Shown here: positions 26,929 to 36,209 of the stretch, one piece after another
Layout of the letters: each line of letters opens with the position of its first letter
Numbering within the stretch: position 1 is the stretch's first letter
Origin: Escherichia coli DSM 30083 = JCM 1649 = ATCC 11775
GTDB taxonomy: Bacteria > Pseudomonadota > Gammaproteobacteria > Enterobacterales > Enterobacteriaceae
Reading direction: 5' to 3'
Assembly: GCF_003697165.2 (NCBI RefSeq)
Contig: NZ_CP033092.2
Location: 4,774,001 to 4,838,000, forward strand
DNA: 64,000 bases
Position numbers and translations under genes: made by a program
Notes under the pieces: model-generated
What the model was told of the DNA's origin: nothing
Seen by the model: the letters and a program-made list of their open reading frames with translations, nothing else
The model's database searches: none

Positions 26929-28125
26929 ATGCTAAAAGTGTTATTGCTCTTTGTGTTGCTGATTGCGGGGATCGTGGTTGGCCCGATGATTGCCGGCCAT
27001 CAGGGTTACGTGCTGATCCAGACCGACAACTACAATATTGAAACCAGCGTCACGGGCCTCGCGATTATTTTGATTCTGGCGATGGTAGTGCTGTTTGCCA
27101 TTGAGTGGCTACTGCGGCGAATCTTCCGCACAGGCGCGCACACCCGTGGGTGGTTTGTCGGACGTAAGCGTCGCCGTGCACGTAAGCAGACCGAACAGGC
27201 GCTGCTGAAACTGGCGGAAGGCGATTATCAGCAAGTTGAAAAGCTGATGGCGAAAAATGCCGATCACGCTGAACAACCGGTGGTGAACTATCTACTGGCA
27301 GCCGAAGCCGCGCAACAACGTGGTGATGAAGCACGCGCCAACCAACATCTGGAACGCGCAGCGGAGCTGGCCGGCAATGACACCATTCCGGTAGAAATCA
27401 CCCGTGTACGTCTGCAACTGGCCCGTAATGAAAACCATGCAGCACGTCACGGCGTGGATAAGCTGCTGGAAGTTACGCCACGCCATCCGGAAGTATTACG
27501 TCTGGCGGAACAGGCGTATATCCGCACTGGTGCATGGAGTTCGCTGCTGGATATCATCCCATCAATGGCGAAAGCCCATGTTGGTGATGAAGAACATCGT
27601 GCAATGCTGGAACAACAGGCATGGATTGGCCTGATGGATCAGGCGCGTGCCGATAACGGTAGTGAAGGTTTGCGTAACTGGTGGAAAAACCAAAGCCGGA
27701 AAACGCGTCATCAGGTGGCCTTGCAGGTGGCAATGGCGGAACATCTTATTGAGTGTGACGATCATGATACTGCCCAGCAAATTATCATCGATGGCCTGAA
27801 ACGCCAGTATGACGATCGCCTGCTGCTGCCGATCCCGCGTCTGAAAACCAATAACCCGGAACAGCTGGAAAAAGTGCTGCGCCAACAGATCAAAAACGTG
27901 GGCGATCGCCCGCTGTTGTGGAGCACACTGGGTCAGTCGCTGATGAAACACGGAGAATGGCAGGAAGCATCGCTCGCCTTCCGCGCAGCGCTGAAACAAC
28001 GTCCGGACGCCTACGATTACGCATGGCTTGCCGACGCGCTGGACAGACTGCACAAGCCGGAAGAAGCCGCAGCGATGCGTCGCGACGGTTTGATGTTAAC
28101 GTTGCAGAACAACCCGCCACAGTAG
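26929..28125 (+). CDS. hemY: HemY, TPR-containing inner membrane protein
   Basis: 398 residues. Two N-terminal membrane helices (about 4-20 and 42-62) are followed by a basic stretch and then cytoplasmic tetratricopeptide helices (for example HLERAAELAG near 141 and ASLAFRAALKQRPDAYDYAW near 343). It is not related to the protoporphyrinogen oxidase called HemY in Bacillus. It is the last gene of hemCDXY, two bases after hemX, and is followed by a terminator. Confidence 0.95.
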   Translation: MLKVLLLFVLLIAGIVVGPMIAGHQGYVLIQTDNYNIETSVTGLAIILILAMVVLFAIEWLLRRIFRTGAHTRGWFVGRKRRRARKQTEQALLKLAEGDYQQVEKLMAKNADHAEQPVVNYLLAAEAAQQRGDEARANQHLERAAELAGNDTIPVEITRVRLQLARNENHAARHGVDKLLEVTPRHPEVLRLAEQAYIRTGAWSSLLDIIPSMAKAHVGDEEHRAMLEQQAWIGLMDQARADNGSEGLRNWWKNQSRKTRHQVALQVAMAEHLIECDDHDTAQQIIIDGLKRQYDDRLLLPIPRLKTNNPEQLEKVLRQQIKNVGDRPLLWSTLGQSLMKHGEWQEASLAFRAALKQRPDAYDYAWLADALDRLHKPEEAAAMRRDGLMLTLQNNPPQ

Positions 28126-28135
28126 CTCTTTCTCA

Positions 28136-28165
28136 CCCGGAGGCAAGCACCTCCGGGGCCTTTCT
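28136..28165 (+). terminator. Terminator of the hemCDXY operon
   Basis: CCCGGAGG, loop CAAGCA, CCTCCGGG, then GCCTTTCT. It starts 10 bases after the hemY stop and precedes the oppositely oriented GlmZ terminator. Confidence 0.8.
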
Positions 28166-28172
28166 GATATAT

Positions 28173-28379
28173 AAAAAAACGCCTGCTCTTATTACGGAGC
28201 AGGCGTTAAAACAGGTCTGTATGACAACAAGTGGGTGCTTCACTCAACGTTGTGTCCATGGTGTCTGATGAGGCATAAGCGACATCTGTCAGTGGACGAT
28301 AAGCACCGTAAACGGCTCTGCGTCATTCCGGAGTTTATGAGGCACTAAGGCGAACATAAGAGATGGAATGAGCATCTAC
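28173..28379 (-). ncRNA. glmZ: GlmZ (SraJ/RyiA) small RNA
   Basis: The minus strand from GTAGATGCTC at 28379 down to the T-run at 28173 reads as the 207-nt GlmZ I recognise, including the known landmarks CACTTGTTGTCATACAG and a closing terminator stem AACGCCTGCTC/GAGCAGGCGTT followed by seven Ts. GlmZ base-pairs with the glmS leader with Hfq to activate glucosamine-6-phosphate synthase and is cut by RNase E guided by RapZ, with GlmY as decoy. A CATAAT -10 lies just upstream. Location between hemY and aslA is that of E. coli. Confidence 0.95.
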
Positions 28380-28803
28380 TCGTTTATTATGCCACAGAGA
28401 ACCGGGAAATAACATCCCTTAACACTTGTTATGAGATAATTCTGTAATCCTCTTTGCTTCCTGAGTAATAACTTCCTGAGTGAATATTTCTCCTGCGCAC
28501 AATTCTACACATATATATAATGAATAATAAAAGTCATTCAATTAATAACATATATATTAATTGCCGTTAAAACTAAAAACAGCATCAATAATCAACGCGA
28601 TATAACATCACCGCCTTACATATCACCTGCGCCAGAGGTAGGATTGAAAATGCTCTCCTGATTTTTCAATTCATTTTCTGGATAAATAAATAATTTATTT
28701 TTATCACTATTATTTATGCAATCATCCTGTCAGGGAGAGGGATCTCAATTATCAATGCTTAATTACGTCATCATTTTGACGACATGAAACCGGAGCATTT
28801 TGC
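28380..28803. other. AT-rich intergenic between glmZ and aslA
   Basis: About 420 bases without a convincing gene. The end next to GlmZ (28380-28430) holds its promoter region on the minus strand, with CATAAT at -10. The remainder is very AT-rich, as is usual for H-NS-bound regions, and must carry the aslA promoter. A GGAG site precedes the aslA ATG. Confidence 0.6.
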
Positions 28804-30459
28804 ATGGAATTTTCGTTTTCACCCAAACTTCTTGTTGTTGCTGTCGCCGCAGCTCTTCCTCTCATAGCCAGCGCAGCAGATACCCCGTCAACCGCCACCG
28901 CACGCAAAGGCTTTGCCGGATACGATCACCCAAACCAGTATCTGGTTAAACCGGCGACCACTATTGCCGACAACATGATGCCGGTGATGCAGCATCCTGC
29001 ACAAGACAAAGAAACCCAGCAGAAACTGGCGGAACTTGAGAAAAAAACCGGTAAGAAACCGAACGTGGTTGTTTTCTTGCTGGATGATGTGGGCTGGATG
29101 GACGTTGGCTTTAACGGCGGCGGCGTGGCGGTGGGTAACCCTACACCAGATATCGACGCCGTTGCCAGCCAGGGGCTGATTTTAACTTCGGCGTATTCTC
29201 AACCGAGTTCTTCCCCAACCCGCGCCACGATTCTCACCGGACAATACTCCATCCACCACGGCATTCTGATGCCGCCAATGTACGGGCAACCGGGCGGTCT
29301 GCAAGGGTTAACCACGCTGCCGCAGTTGCTGCACGATCAGGGCTACGTCACCCAGGCTATCGGGAAATGGCATATGGGGGAAAACAAAGAGTCGCAGCCG
29401 CAGAACGTTGGCTTTGATGATTTCCGCGGCTTTAACTCGGTGTCCGATATGTATACCGAATGGCGTGATGTTCATGTCAACCCGGAAGTCGCCCTGAGCC
29501 CGGCTCGTTCTGAATACATCCAAAAACTGCCGTTCAGCAAAGATGACGTTCATGCCGTGCGCGGCGGTGAACAGGAAGCCATTGCCGACATTACGCCGAA
29601 ATATATGGAAGACCTGGATCAACGCTGGATGGAATATGGCGTTAAGTTCCTCGACAAGATGGCGAAGAGTGATAAGCCTTTCTTCCTCTATTACGGCACT
29701 CGCGGCTGTCACTTCGATAACTACCCGAACGCCAAATATGCGGGTAGCTCTCCGGCGCGCACCTCTTACGGCGACTGCATGGTGGAGATGAACGATATCT
29801 TCGCCAATCTGTATAAAGCACTGGAGAAAAACGGTCAGCTTGATAACACGCTGATTGTGTTCACCTCTGATAACGGTCCGGAAGCCGAAGTTCCGCCGCA
29901 CGGTCGCACGCCGTTCCGCGGTGCGAAAGGTTCTACATGGGAAGGCGGCGTTCGTGTGCCAACCTTCGTTTACTGGAAAGGCATGATCCAACCGCGTAAA
30001 TCTGACGGCATTGTCGATCTGGCGGATCTCTTCCCTACGGCGCTGGATCTGGCGGGGCATCCTGGGGCGAAAGTAGCGAATTTAGTACCGAAAACCACCT
30101 TTATCGATGGTGTGGACCAGACATCTTTCTTCCTGGGAACAAATGGTCAGTCTAACCGTAAGGCCGAGCACTACTTCCTCAACGGTAAACTTTCTGCTGT
30201 GCGTATGGATGAGTTCAAGTATCACGTCCTGATTCAGCAACCTTACGCTTATACCCAGAGCGGATATCAGGGTGGATTCACCGGCACAGTAATGCAAACG
30301 GCGGGATCGTCGGTGTTTAACCTGTACACCGATCCGCAGGAAAGCGACTCTATCGGCGTGCGCCATATTCCGATGGGTGTACCGCTACAGACCGAAATGC
30401 ACGCGTATATGGAGATCCTGAAAAAATATCCACCACGCGCGCAGATTAAATCTGACTAA
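28804..30459 (+). CDS. aslA: AslA, periplasmic serine-type sulfatase
   Basis: 551 residues: a signal peptide to about residue 25, metal-binding DD in LLDDVGW (94-95), and the maturation motif SSPTR at 136-140, where Ser136 would be oxidised to formylglycine. The TGQYS after it and KWHMGE near 190 are conserved in arylsulfatases. It hydrolyses sulfate esters; the natural substrate is unknown. The Ser-type motif requires an anaerobic sulfatase-maturing enzyme, encoded by convergent aslB. AslA has been linked to brain endothelial invasion in meningitis isolates. Confidence 0.94.
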   Translation: MEFSFSPKLLVVAVAAALPLIASAADTPSTATARKGFAGYDHPNQYLVKPATTIADNMMPVMQHPAQDKETQQKLAELEKKTGKKPNVVVFLLDDVGWMDVGFNGGGVAVGNPTPDIDAVASQGLILTSAYSQPSSSPTRATILTGQYSIHHGILMPPMYGQPGGLQGLTTLPQLLHDQGYVTQAIGKWHMGENKESQPQNVGFDDFRGFNSVSDMYTEWRDVHVNPEVALSPARSEYIQKLPFSKDDVHAVRGGEQEAIADITPKYMEDLDQRWMEYGVKFLDKMAKSDKPFFLYYGTRGCHFDNYPNAKYAGSSPARTSYGDCMVEMNDIFANLYKALEKNGQLDNTLIVFTSDNGPEAEVPPHGRTPFRGAKGSTWEGGVRVPTFVYWKGMIQPRKSDGIVDLADLFPTALDLAGHPGAKVANLVPKTTFIDGVDQTSFFLGTNGQSNRKAEHYFLNGKLSAVRMDEFKYHVLIQQPYAYTQSGYQGGFTGTVMQTAGSSVFNLYTDPQESDSIGVRHIPMGVPLQTEMHAYMEILKKYPPRAQIKSD

Positions 30460-30487
30460 GCCGGCGCTATCGCTGAGATCTGCCTTT

Positions 30488-30590
30488 GCCGGATGCGATG
30501 CTGACGCATCTTATCCAGCCTACAGAACGCTGCAATTTATTGAATTTGCAATGATTGTAGGCCGGATAAGGCGTTCACGCCGCATCCGGC
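30488..30590. repeat. BIME: two opposed REP units between aslA and aslB
   Basis: A REP at 30488-30523 (GCCGGATGCGATGCTGACGC...) and an inverted one at 30557-30590 (GGCCGGATAAGGCGT...CGCATCCGGC) face each other across about 33 bases, forming a bacterial interspersed mosaic element between convergent genes. Confidence 0.88.
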
Positions 30591-30616
30591 AATCAACCGC
30601 AGGCGGCCGCCGATTT

Positions 30617-31852
30617 CTACTTATTCACCACCATCAAATGCGCCTGCATAATGTCGCTGGCCGGACGACCGTGCGCCAGCAAATCAGCCATTGCTTTAAG
30701 ATATGGCGGTAGATGGCGGAAATAACGCTGATACCCGGCACACAAATAATTCAGCCCGGGTTTGCCGCTGGCATCGAGCATAAAGCGGTGTTTCGGGCAG
30801 CCTCCCCAGCACGCTTTTAACACGTTGCAACTGCGACACTGTGCCGGTAACTGCTTGAATTTATCTTCACCAAATGCCTGCTGTTGCGGGGAATCAATCA
30901 TTTCTGCAATCGTCTGCTGAAGCATATTCCCTAGTCGATACTGCGGATAAACATAGTGATCGCAGGCGTAAACATCGCCGTTGTGTTCAACAATCACCGA
31001 GCGCCCACAGGTTGGCTGATGATGGCAAACCGCGCCCGGTGCGCCGACAAAATTGGCGAACGCCCATTCGATATTCATTACGAAAACCTTGCCGACGTCG
31101 CGCTTAATCCAGTGGTCGAAAATCGCCACCAGAAACTCACCGAACTCTTGCGGGCACACCGACCATTCCGTCAGTTCGCCCTGAATATCGCCGGGAGCAT
31201 GTAGCTTAAGTCCAGCATGAGCAGCCGTTTCATCAGCCAGGCGCTCGACCACCGGAATAAACTGGATGAACTCAACACCTGCATCACACAGAAAATCATA
31301 GACTTGCAAAGGTTGTAACGCACTGGTGCGATTGACGCAGACCAGCACGTTATAGTCGACATGATGTTTTTGCAGGAGCGTCAGAGCACGCATCACCAGC
31401 TTATGCGTTGGTCTGCCACCTTTGGTCACGCGATATTGATTGTGGATCTCAGCCGGACCATCCAGCGATAACCCTACAAGAAAATGATTTTCTGCCAGAA
31501 ATGCACACCATTCGTCATCGAGCAGCACGCCGTTAGTCTGGAAGCTATTACTTATCTTCCTGCCAGCACCATATTTCGCCTGTAGCGCCACGGCACGGCG
31601 GTAAAAATCCAGCCCGAGTAACGTTGGTTCGCCGCCCTGCCAGGTAAAAGCCACTTCGTTTTGGGTTTCGCTGGCAGCGATATAGTGACGGACATACGCT
31701 TCCAGCGTGTCATCGTCCATATGCGTGACTGGCTTTTCGTGGTAAAGGGATTGTTTTTCGAGATAAAAACAGTAGTCACAGTTCAGATTACAATCAGAAC
31801 CGCTCGGTTTCGCCATCACATGAAAAGCACGCGTTGGAACCTGTTGCTGCAT
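30617..31852 (-). CDS. aslB: AslB, radical SAM sulfatase-maturing enzyme (anSME)
   Basis: 411 residues from the ATG at 31852, which has AAGGAG 8 bases upstream. The radical SAM cluster CNLNCDYC is at 21-28. A C-terminal SPASM domain carries many cysteines (CGRSVIVEHNGDVYACDHY, CRSCNVLKACWGGCPKHR) for two auxiliary Fe-S clusters. This is the anSME layout that oxidises Ser or Cys of sulfatases to formylglycine without oxygen; AslA is its expected substrate. Confidence 0.95.
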   Translation of the reverse strand: MQQQVPTRAFHVMAKPSGSDCNLNCDYCFYLEKQSLYHEKPVTHMDDDTLEAYVRHYIAASETQNEVAFTWQGGEPTLLGLDFYRRAVALQAKYGAGRKISNSFQTNGVLLDDEWCAFLAENHFLVGLSLDGPAEIHNQYRVTKGGRPTHKLVMRALTLLQKHHVDYNVLVCVNRTSALQPLQVYDFLCDAGVEFIQFIPVVERLADETAAHAGLKLHAPGDIQGELTEWSVCPQEFGEFLVAIFDHWIKRDVGKVFVMNIEWAFANFVGAPGAVCHHQPTCGRSVIVEHNGDVYACDHYVYPQYRLGNMLQQTIAEMIDSPQQQAFGEDKFKQLPAQCRSCNVLKACWGGCPKHRFMLDASGKPGLNYLCAGYQRYFRHLPPYLKAMADLLAHGRPASDIMQAHLMVVNK

Positions 31853-31972
31853 GGTCGCTCCTTGCCTGAAGTCATCCTTCAATAAGTTAAGGGCGAAATC
31901 ATACCGTGGCGCAATACGTTATTACGGGCGTTTATTGCGAAGGGAAAGTGACGAAATGCACAGAAAACAAAA

Positions 31973-31992
31973 AACCCCGCCGAAGCGGGGTT
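31973..31992 (-). terminator. Terminator of the argX-hisR-leuT-proM tRNA operon
   Basis: AACCCCGC, a TTCG tetraloop on the minus strand, GCGGGGTT, then a T-rich tract. It is a textbook intrinsic terminator 7 bases beyond the 3' end of tRNA-Pro. Confidence 0.92.
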
Positions 31993-31998
31993 CAAAAT

Positions 31999-32075
31999 TG
32001 GTCGGCGAGAGAGGATTCGAACCTCCGACCCACTGGTCCCAAACCAGTTGCGCTACCAAGCTGCGCTACTCGCCG
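31999..32075 (-). tRNA. proM: tRNA-Pro (anticodon TGG)
   Basis: 77 nt starting CGGCGAGTAGCGCAG and ending in encoded CCA. The anticodon loop TTTGGGA within CTGG...CCAG gives TGG. T-arm GGAGGTTCGAATCCTC. It is the last tRNA in the operon. Confidence 0.97.
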
Positions 32076-32117
32076 AAATACTGCTTTTTGAATTTTTAGT
32101 TCAATTCTTTAAAGTCG

Positions 32118-32204
32118 TGGTGCGAGGGGGGGGACTTGAACCCCCACGTCCGTAAGGACACTAACACCTGAAGCTAGCGCGTCTACCAATTCCGCCACCT
32201 TCGC
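32118..32204 (-). tRNA. leuT: tRNA-Leu (anticodon CAG)
   Basis: 87 nt starting GCGAAGGTGGCGG with a long variable arm, class II, and encoded CCA. The anticodon lies in GCTTCAGGTG. Its acceptor carries the A-C pair at position 5-68 seen in E. coli tRNA-Leu1. Confidence 0.96.
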
Positions 32205-32224
32205 ATTGTCACAACTTCTAATAA

Positions 32225-32301
32225 TGGGGTGGCTAATGGGATTCGAACCCACGACAACTGGAATCACAATCCAGGGCTCTACCAACTGAGCTATAGCCAC
32301 C
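32225..32301 (-). tRNA. hisR: tRNA-His (anticodon GTG)
   Basis: 77 nt starting GGTGGCTATAGCTC, with the extra 5' G typical for tRNA-His, anticodon loop ATTGTGA, and encoded CCA. Confidence 0.97.
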
Positions 32302-32358
32302 ACTACAAATCTTGTTACGCGGTATTACTACCACCGCAGCTCAAGCGCCGGGACTAAA

Positions 32359-32435
<77 letters not shown>

Positions 32436-32456
32436 TTAGCGCCGTTGCGGGGGTGG

Positions 32457-32485
32457 ATAATACGGACTTCCCACCCCTCTGTCTA
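32457..32485 (-). promoter_or_regulatory. tRNA operon promoter with stringent GC discriminator
   Basis: On the minus strand TAGACA (-35) and TATTAT (-10) are 17 bases apart, followed by CCACCCCCGC before argX. Such a GC-rich discriminator is typical of ppGpp-repressed stable-RNA promoters. Confidence 0.8.
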
Positions 32486-32537
32486 GTCCCTTTTTAAATA
32501 AATTGCGCGTTTGGTTACGGTTTGTGCGTTTTGCTGC

Positions 32538-33923
32538 TTATTCCTCCAGTTTATGCGCTTTACCGTGGCGATTAAGCCCAAAAACTTTATAAATCGCCGT
32601 CACCACCAGCATAAAGATGATGCCGACAAACAGCGACATACGCGTATCTTCATTAAAGTACATGCCGATCAAAACGCAAATCAGGAATGCCATTGTTACG
32701 TAGTTGGCCCAAGGGAACAGGATTGAGCGGAACGGATGGCTGGCAATTGCTGCTTTATGCGCACGACGAAAACGCAGCTGGCTTATCAATATCACAAACC
32801 ATGGCACCATCCCCGGAAGCACGCTGGCACTGTAGACGTAAACAAACACACGCTGCGGATTGGGAATGATGTAGTTCAGGCATGAGCCAATTAGCAGAAT
32901 AGCAATAGATACTGCCACACCCGCAACCGGTACGCCGTGACGGGAAACTTTCGCCATTGCCGCCGGTAACTGACGGTTTTTCGCCAGTGCGTAGAGCATA
33001 CGTCCGCAACTGTACATGCCGCTGTTACAGCCAGAGAGCGCAGCCGTCAGAACCACAAAGTTGATAATGCCCGCCGCTGCGGTAATGCCGATTTTGGCGA
33101 AAGTCAGTACGAACGGGCTACCGTTGCTGCCTATTTCATTCCACGGGAAGATAGTAACGATAACGAAAATCGCGCCAACGTAGAAAATCAGGATTCGCCA
33201 CAGCACCTTGCCTACGGCACTGCGCAGCGTCACCTGCGGATTCTTCGCTTCACCGGCAGTAATGCCAATCAGCTCCACGCCCTGGTAGGACGCCACCACA
33301 ATACACAATGCGGTCAGGAACCCTTTCCAGCCACCAGCAAAGAAACCGCCATGCTCTGTGAGATTGCTAAAACCAATCGACTGCCCGCCATTGCCAAAGC
33401 CAAAGAAAATCACGCCCAGGCCAATGACAATCATCACGATAATCGTGGTGACTTTGATCATCGCGAACCAGAACTCGATTTCGCCGTACAACCTCACCGC
33501 AGCCAGATTCGCCAACGCCACCAGCGCCACCGCGATCAATGCGGGTATCCACTGCGCCATCTCCGGGAACCAGAACTGGACATAAACGCCAATGGCGGTG
33601 ATTTCTGAGATCCCCACCGCCATCCACATAAACCAGTAAGACCAGGCGGTGAGATAACCAAAGAACGGGCTCATATAACGATGCGCGTAAACGGCGAACG
33701 AACCGGTAACCGGTTCGAGGAACAACATTTCGCCCATTGAACGCATGATGAAAAAGACGAACAGCCCGGCGATGATATAGGCCAACAATACGGATGGCCC
33801 GGCCCATTTCAGGGTACTGGCGGCCCCCATAAACAGGCCGACGCCAATGGTGCCCCCCAGGGCGATGAGTTCGATATGTCGAGCTTCCAGCCCACGCTGT
33901 AGCTCTGGTTTGTTATCTGCCAT
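32538..33923 (-). CDS. yifK: YifK (ThrP), threonine/serine permease
   Basis: 461 residues, amino acid-polyamine-organocation family with 12 membrane helices. ARHIELIALGGTIGVGLFMG at 15-34 is the family's first helix with its substrate-binding Gly motif. Known as a threonine/serine importer (renamed ThrP), repressed by GcvB RNA and Lrp. It lies 190 bases downstream of wecG on the same strand. Confidence 0.94.
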   Translation of the reverse strand: MADNKPELQRGLEARHIELIALGGTIGVGLFMGAASTLKWAGPSVLLAYIIAGLFVFFIMRSMGEMLFLEPVTGSFAVYAHRYMSPFFGYLTAWSYWFMWMAVGISEITAIGVYVQFWFPEMAQWIPALIAVALVALANLAAVRLYGEIEFWFAMIKVTTIIVMIVIGLGVIFFGFGNGGQSIGFSNLTEHGGFFAGGWKGFLTALCIVVASYQGVELIGITAGEAKNPQVTLRSAVGKVLWRILIFYVGAIFVIVTIFPWNEIGSNGSPFVLTFAKIGITAAAGIINFVVLTAALSGCNSGMYSCGRMLYALAKNRQLPAAMAKVSRHGVPVAGVAVSIAILLIGSCLNYIIPNPQRVFVYVYSASVLPGMVPWFVILISQLRFRRAHKAAIASHPFRSILFPWANYVTMAFLICVLIGMYFNEDTRMSLFVGIIFMLVVTAIYKVFGLNRHGKAHKLEE

Positions 33924-34071
33924 AAATCCTCGTGTTGTGTTTGCATGCTTTCCGGTGTTACCGTTTATCGTTATGGGTACATCGAGTGTTGCGAATGTTT
34001 TCGTAATTCAGGAGAAATGGCAAATAAAGCATTAAAAATTTGAATGCTTTGTGTAATAAAAAAGCAGACAG

Positions 34072-34095
34072 GCGACGAAGTGACCACTCCGTCGC
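34072..34095 (-). terminator. Possible terminator after wecG
   Basis: GCGACG-A-AGT, loop GACC, ACT-C-CGTCGC form a nine-pair stem with one mismatch; on the minus strand a TTTTTT run follows 9 bases later. It sits 19 bases past the wecG stop. The distant U-run makes it doubtful, and yifK may still be read through. Confidence 0.4.
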
Positions 34096-34113
34096 TTTAC
34101 AAAGAGAGGAAAA

Positions 34114-34854
34114 TCAGAGGTTGCCGGTGTAATGCCAGCGTAAATAACGCAGCAAACGAAGCTGACGCTTAATGCGGCTCGGCTGCGAAAGCAGGCGGTA
34201 GAGCCACTCCAGCCCCAGCGTTTGCCAGATTTTCGGTGCGCGTTTTACGTGACCGGTGAAAACATCGTAGGTCCCGCCAACGCCCATATACAGCGCATCT
34301 GGATGCACCAGACGGCAGTCGCGCATGAAGATCTCCTGCTTTGGCGCTCCCATCGCAACGGTGACGATTTGCGCTCCGCTGGCATGAATGCGTTCAAACA
34401 GCGCCTGACGCTGCTCGGGTTTAAAATAACCATCCTGACTGCCAACGATATTCACATTCCACTGGTTGCGCAGTTTAGCTTCAGTTTGCGCCAGCACTTC
34501 AGGTTTACCGCCCACAAGAAATACCTGTGTCCCTTCTTTGCCTGCGCGCGCCATCAGCTCTTCCCAGAGATCGGCCCCAGCAACGCGGGAAACCTGCGCC
34601 TGCGGGTACTTTTTACGTACTGAACGTACAACGCTTATGCCATCCGCATATTTAAATTCGGCAGCGTTAATTAACTCCCTGACCTCAGCGTTATCTTCAA
34701 TGGTCAGCATTTTTTCGGCATTAATGGCAACCAGCGTTCCCTGCTTAAGCTGCCCGTCAGCGAACAGATAATCGAGGGCGTGCTGCATATCACGCCAACC
34801 AATCAACTGTAAGCCACGCAGCGTATAGGTCGGTGCCGTGGTGTTGTTATTCAT
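34114..34854 (-). CDS. wecG: WecG (RffM), UDP-ManNAcA transferase, lipid II of ECA
   Basis: 246 residues, glycosyltransferase family 26 (WecG/TagA/CpsF). The conserved [10 protein letters not shown] near residue 116, and [14 protein letters not shown] near 160 are family marks. It adds ManNAcA to GlcNAc-PP-undecaprenol on the cytoplasmic face. It is the last gene of the wec cluster, two bases after wzyE. Confidence 0.95.
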
Positions 34855-34856
34855 TG

Positions 34857-36209
34857 TTATCCTTCAACCTGCGTCCGGAGCGATGATTTTGTTCGTTTAT
34901 GAATGAGTCCGGCGCTTTCAAAAAGCCAGTACAACAGTTTTGCGATCATCAGACATGCGCCGAAGACCACGATAAAAAAGACCACGCGTGAGACAAACGA
35001 ATCCAGCCCTTCACGCGCCAGCACGATCATATTGAAGATCGCCCCGAAGCAGAAACTGTGCAATATCGCAGCCTTATAGCGATTAGTCTCGCGGTTGCCC
35101 AGCTCATACAGCCAGTCGAACCATTTGATAATCAGTCCAACCACAATCGCCCCGAGCGGGATGAACAACGCGCCGCCCATAACAACCAGTGAGCCTATAA
35201 GCGTAGGCGAGATCGCCAGTCCGGAGTGGTTATTCAGCACTTCCCAGGTAAAGTAGTTGGCGGAGTTCAGCACCATACTCGGGCGACCCGGCCACAGCCA
35301 GGAAGGGATAAAGACATAGAAATCGCGGACAATTGGAGCCAGGCCCTGGAAGTCGATGTTGTCGTAGTTCTGCAACAGCAACGCCAGATTCTCCCACGGC
35401 GAGAAGGTGTCGCGAGTGAGATAGAGAAACGTATAGAACGCTTCATCGCCGCTCACATTCATTCCATAGCGTTTTAGCGCCAGCCAGAACATGCCCACAA
35501 TCCCCAGCACGCCCGCCGCCGCCAGCATCCACAACGAAATCCAGCCGCGAATAATGCCAATAAACAGGAAGATAGCGAATGCGATGATGATATTGGCGCG
35601 AGTGCCGCCGACAATCATGTAAGTCAACAAGCCAAAGGCAACCGTGCTGACGAGGAAAAACAGCCACGCTTTGCTATCCTGGCGCAGAAAATAAACCACC
35701 AGCATCGCCGGGATGAAAAAGTAAAAGAAGCGTTTTAATGCCACGCCGGAGACTTCGCTGGAAAAGATCTGACTGTAAGAATTAAGCCGGAACAGCAAAA
35801 AGCCGTTGTGCATGAAGAAGATGCCGACGCTCACCAGAGCGATGCCCATCAGGATCACCCACGTGAGATTGGTCTCCACGCGGTTCATGGTAAACAGCGG
35901 ACGGCGCGGTGCATCAGCAACGCGTTTGCGTAGACGGGTTTTGTAGGTGACATAGTAAACCGCGTAGAAGCAGCCTGCAGAAAGCAACGCCTGCAACAAG
36001 ATTTCTGGCGGCGCGACACCAACATCAAAGCGAAATACCAGCACGCTGGTCAGCGGAAAGCCGAAGAAAAAGGTGAGCAAAAACAGCAATGAAAAGAAGA
36101 CATTGAAGTTAAAGCGCACACGGCGAAACTCAAACCAGGTCAGCGTGGCAATAAACAGCGTGCAGAGCAGCCAGACAACAAACAGGCCACTGAATTGCAG
36201 CAGACTCAT
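34857..36209 (-). CDS. wzyE: WzyE, ECA polymerase
   Basis: 450 residues, about eleven membrane helices with a large periplasmic loop in the second half, as in O-antigen-type polymerases. It joins lipid III repeats in the periplasm, with chain length set by WzzE. It overlaps wecF by four bases (ATGA). Confidence 0.95.

Noticed and set aside
29308..30060. 250-codon minus-strand frame inside aslA
   Set aside because: Antisense to the conserved sulfatase domain, Arg/Val/His-rich, with no recognisable domain or ribosome site.
32109..32303. 64-codon minus-strand frame across tRNA-Leu and tRNA-His
   Set aside because: It is simply the translated tRNA genes; the tRNA folds explain the sequence fully.
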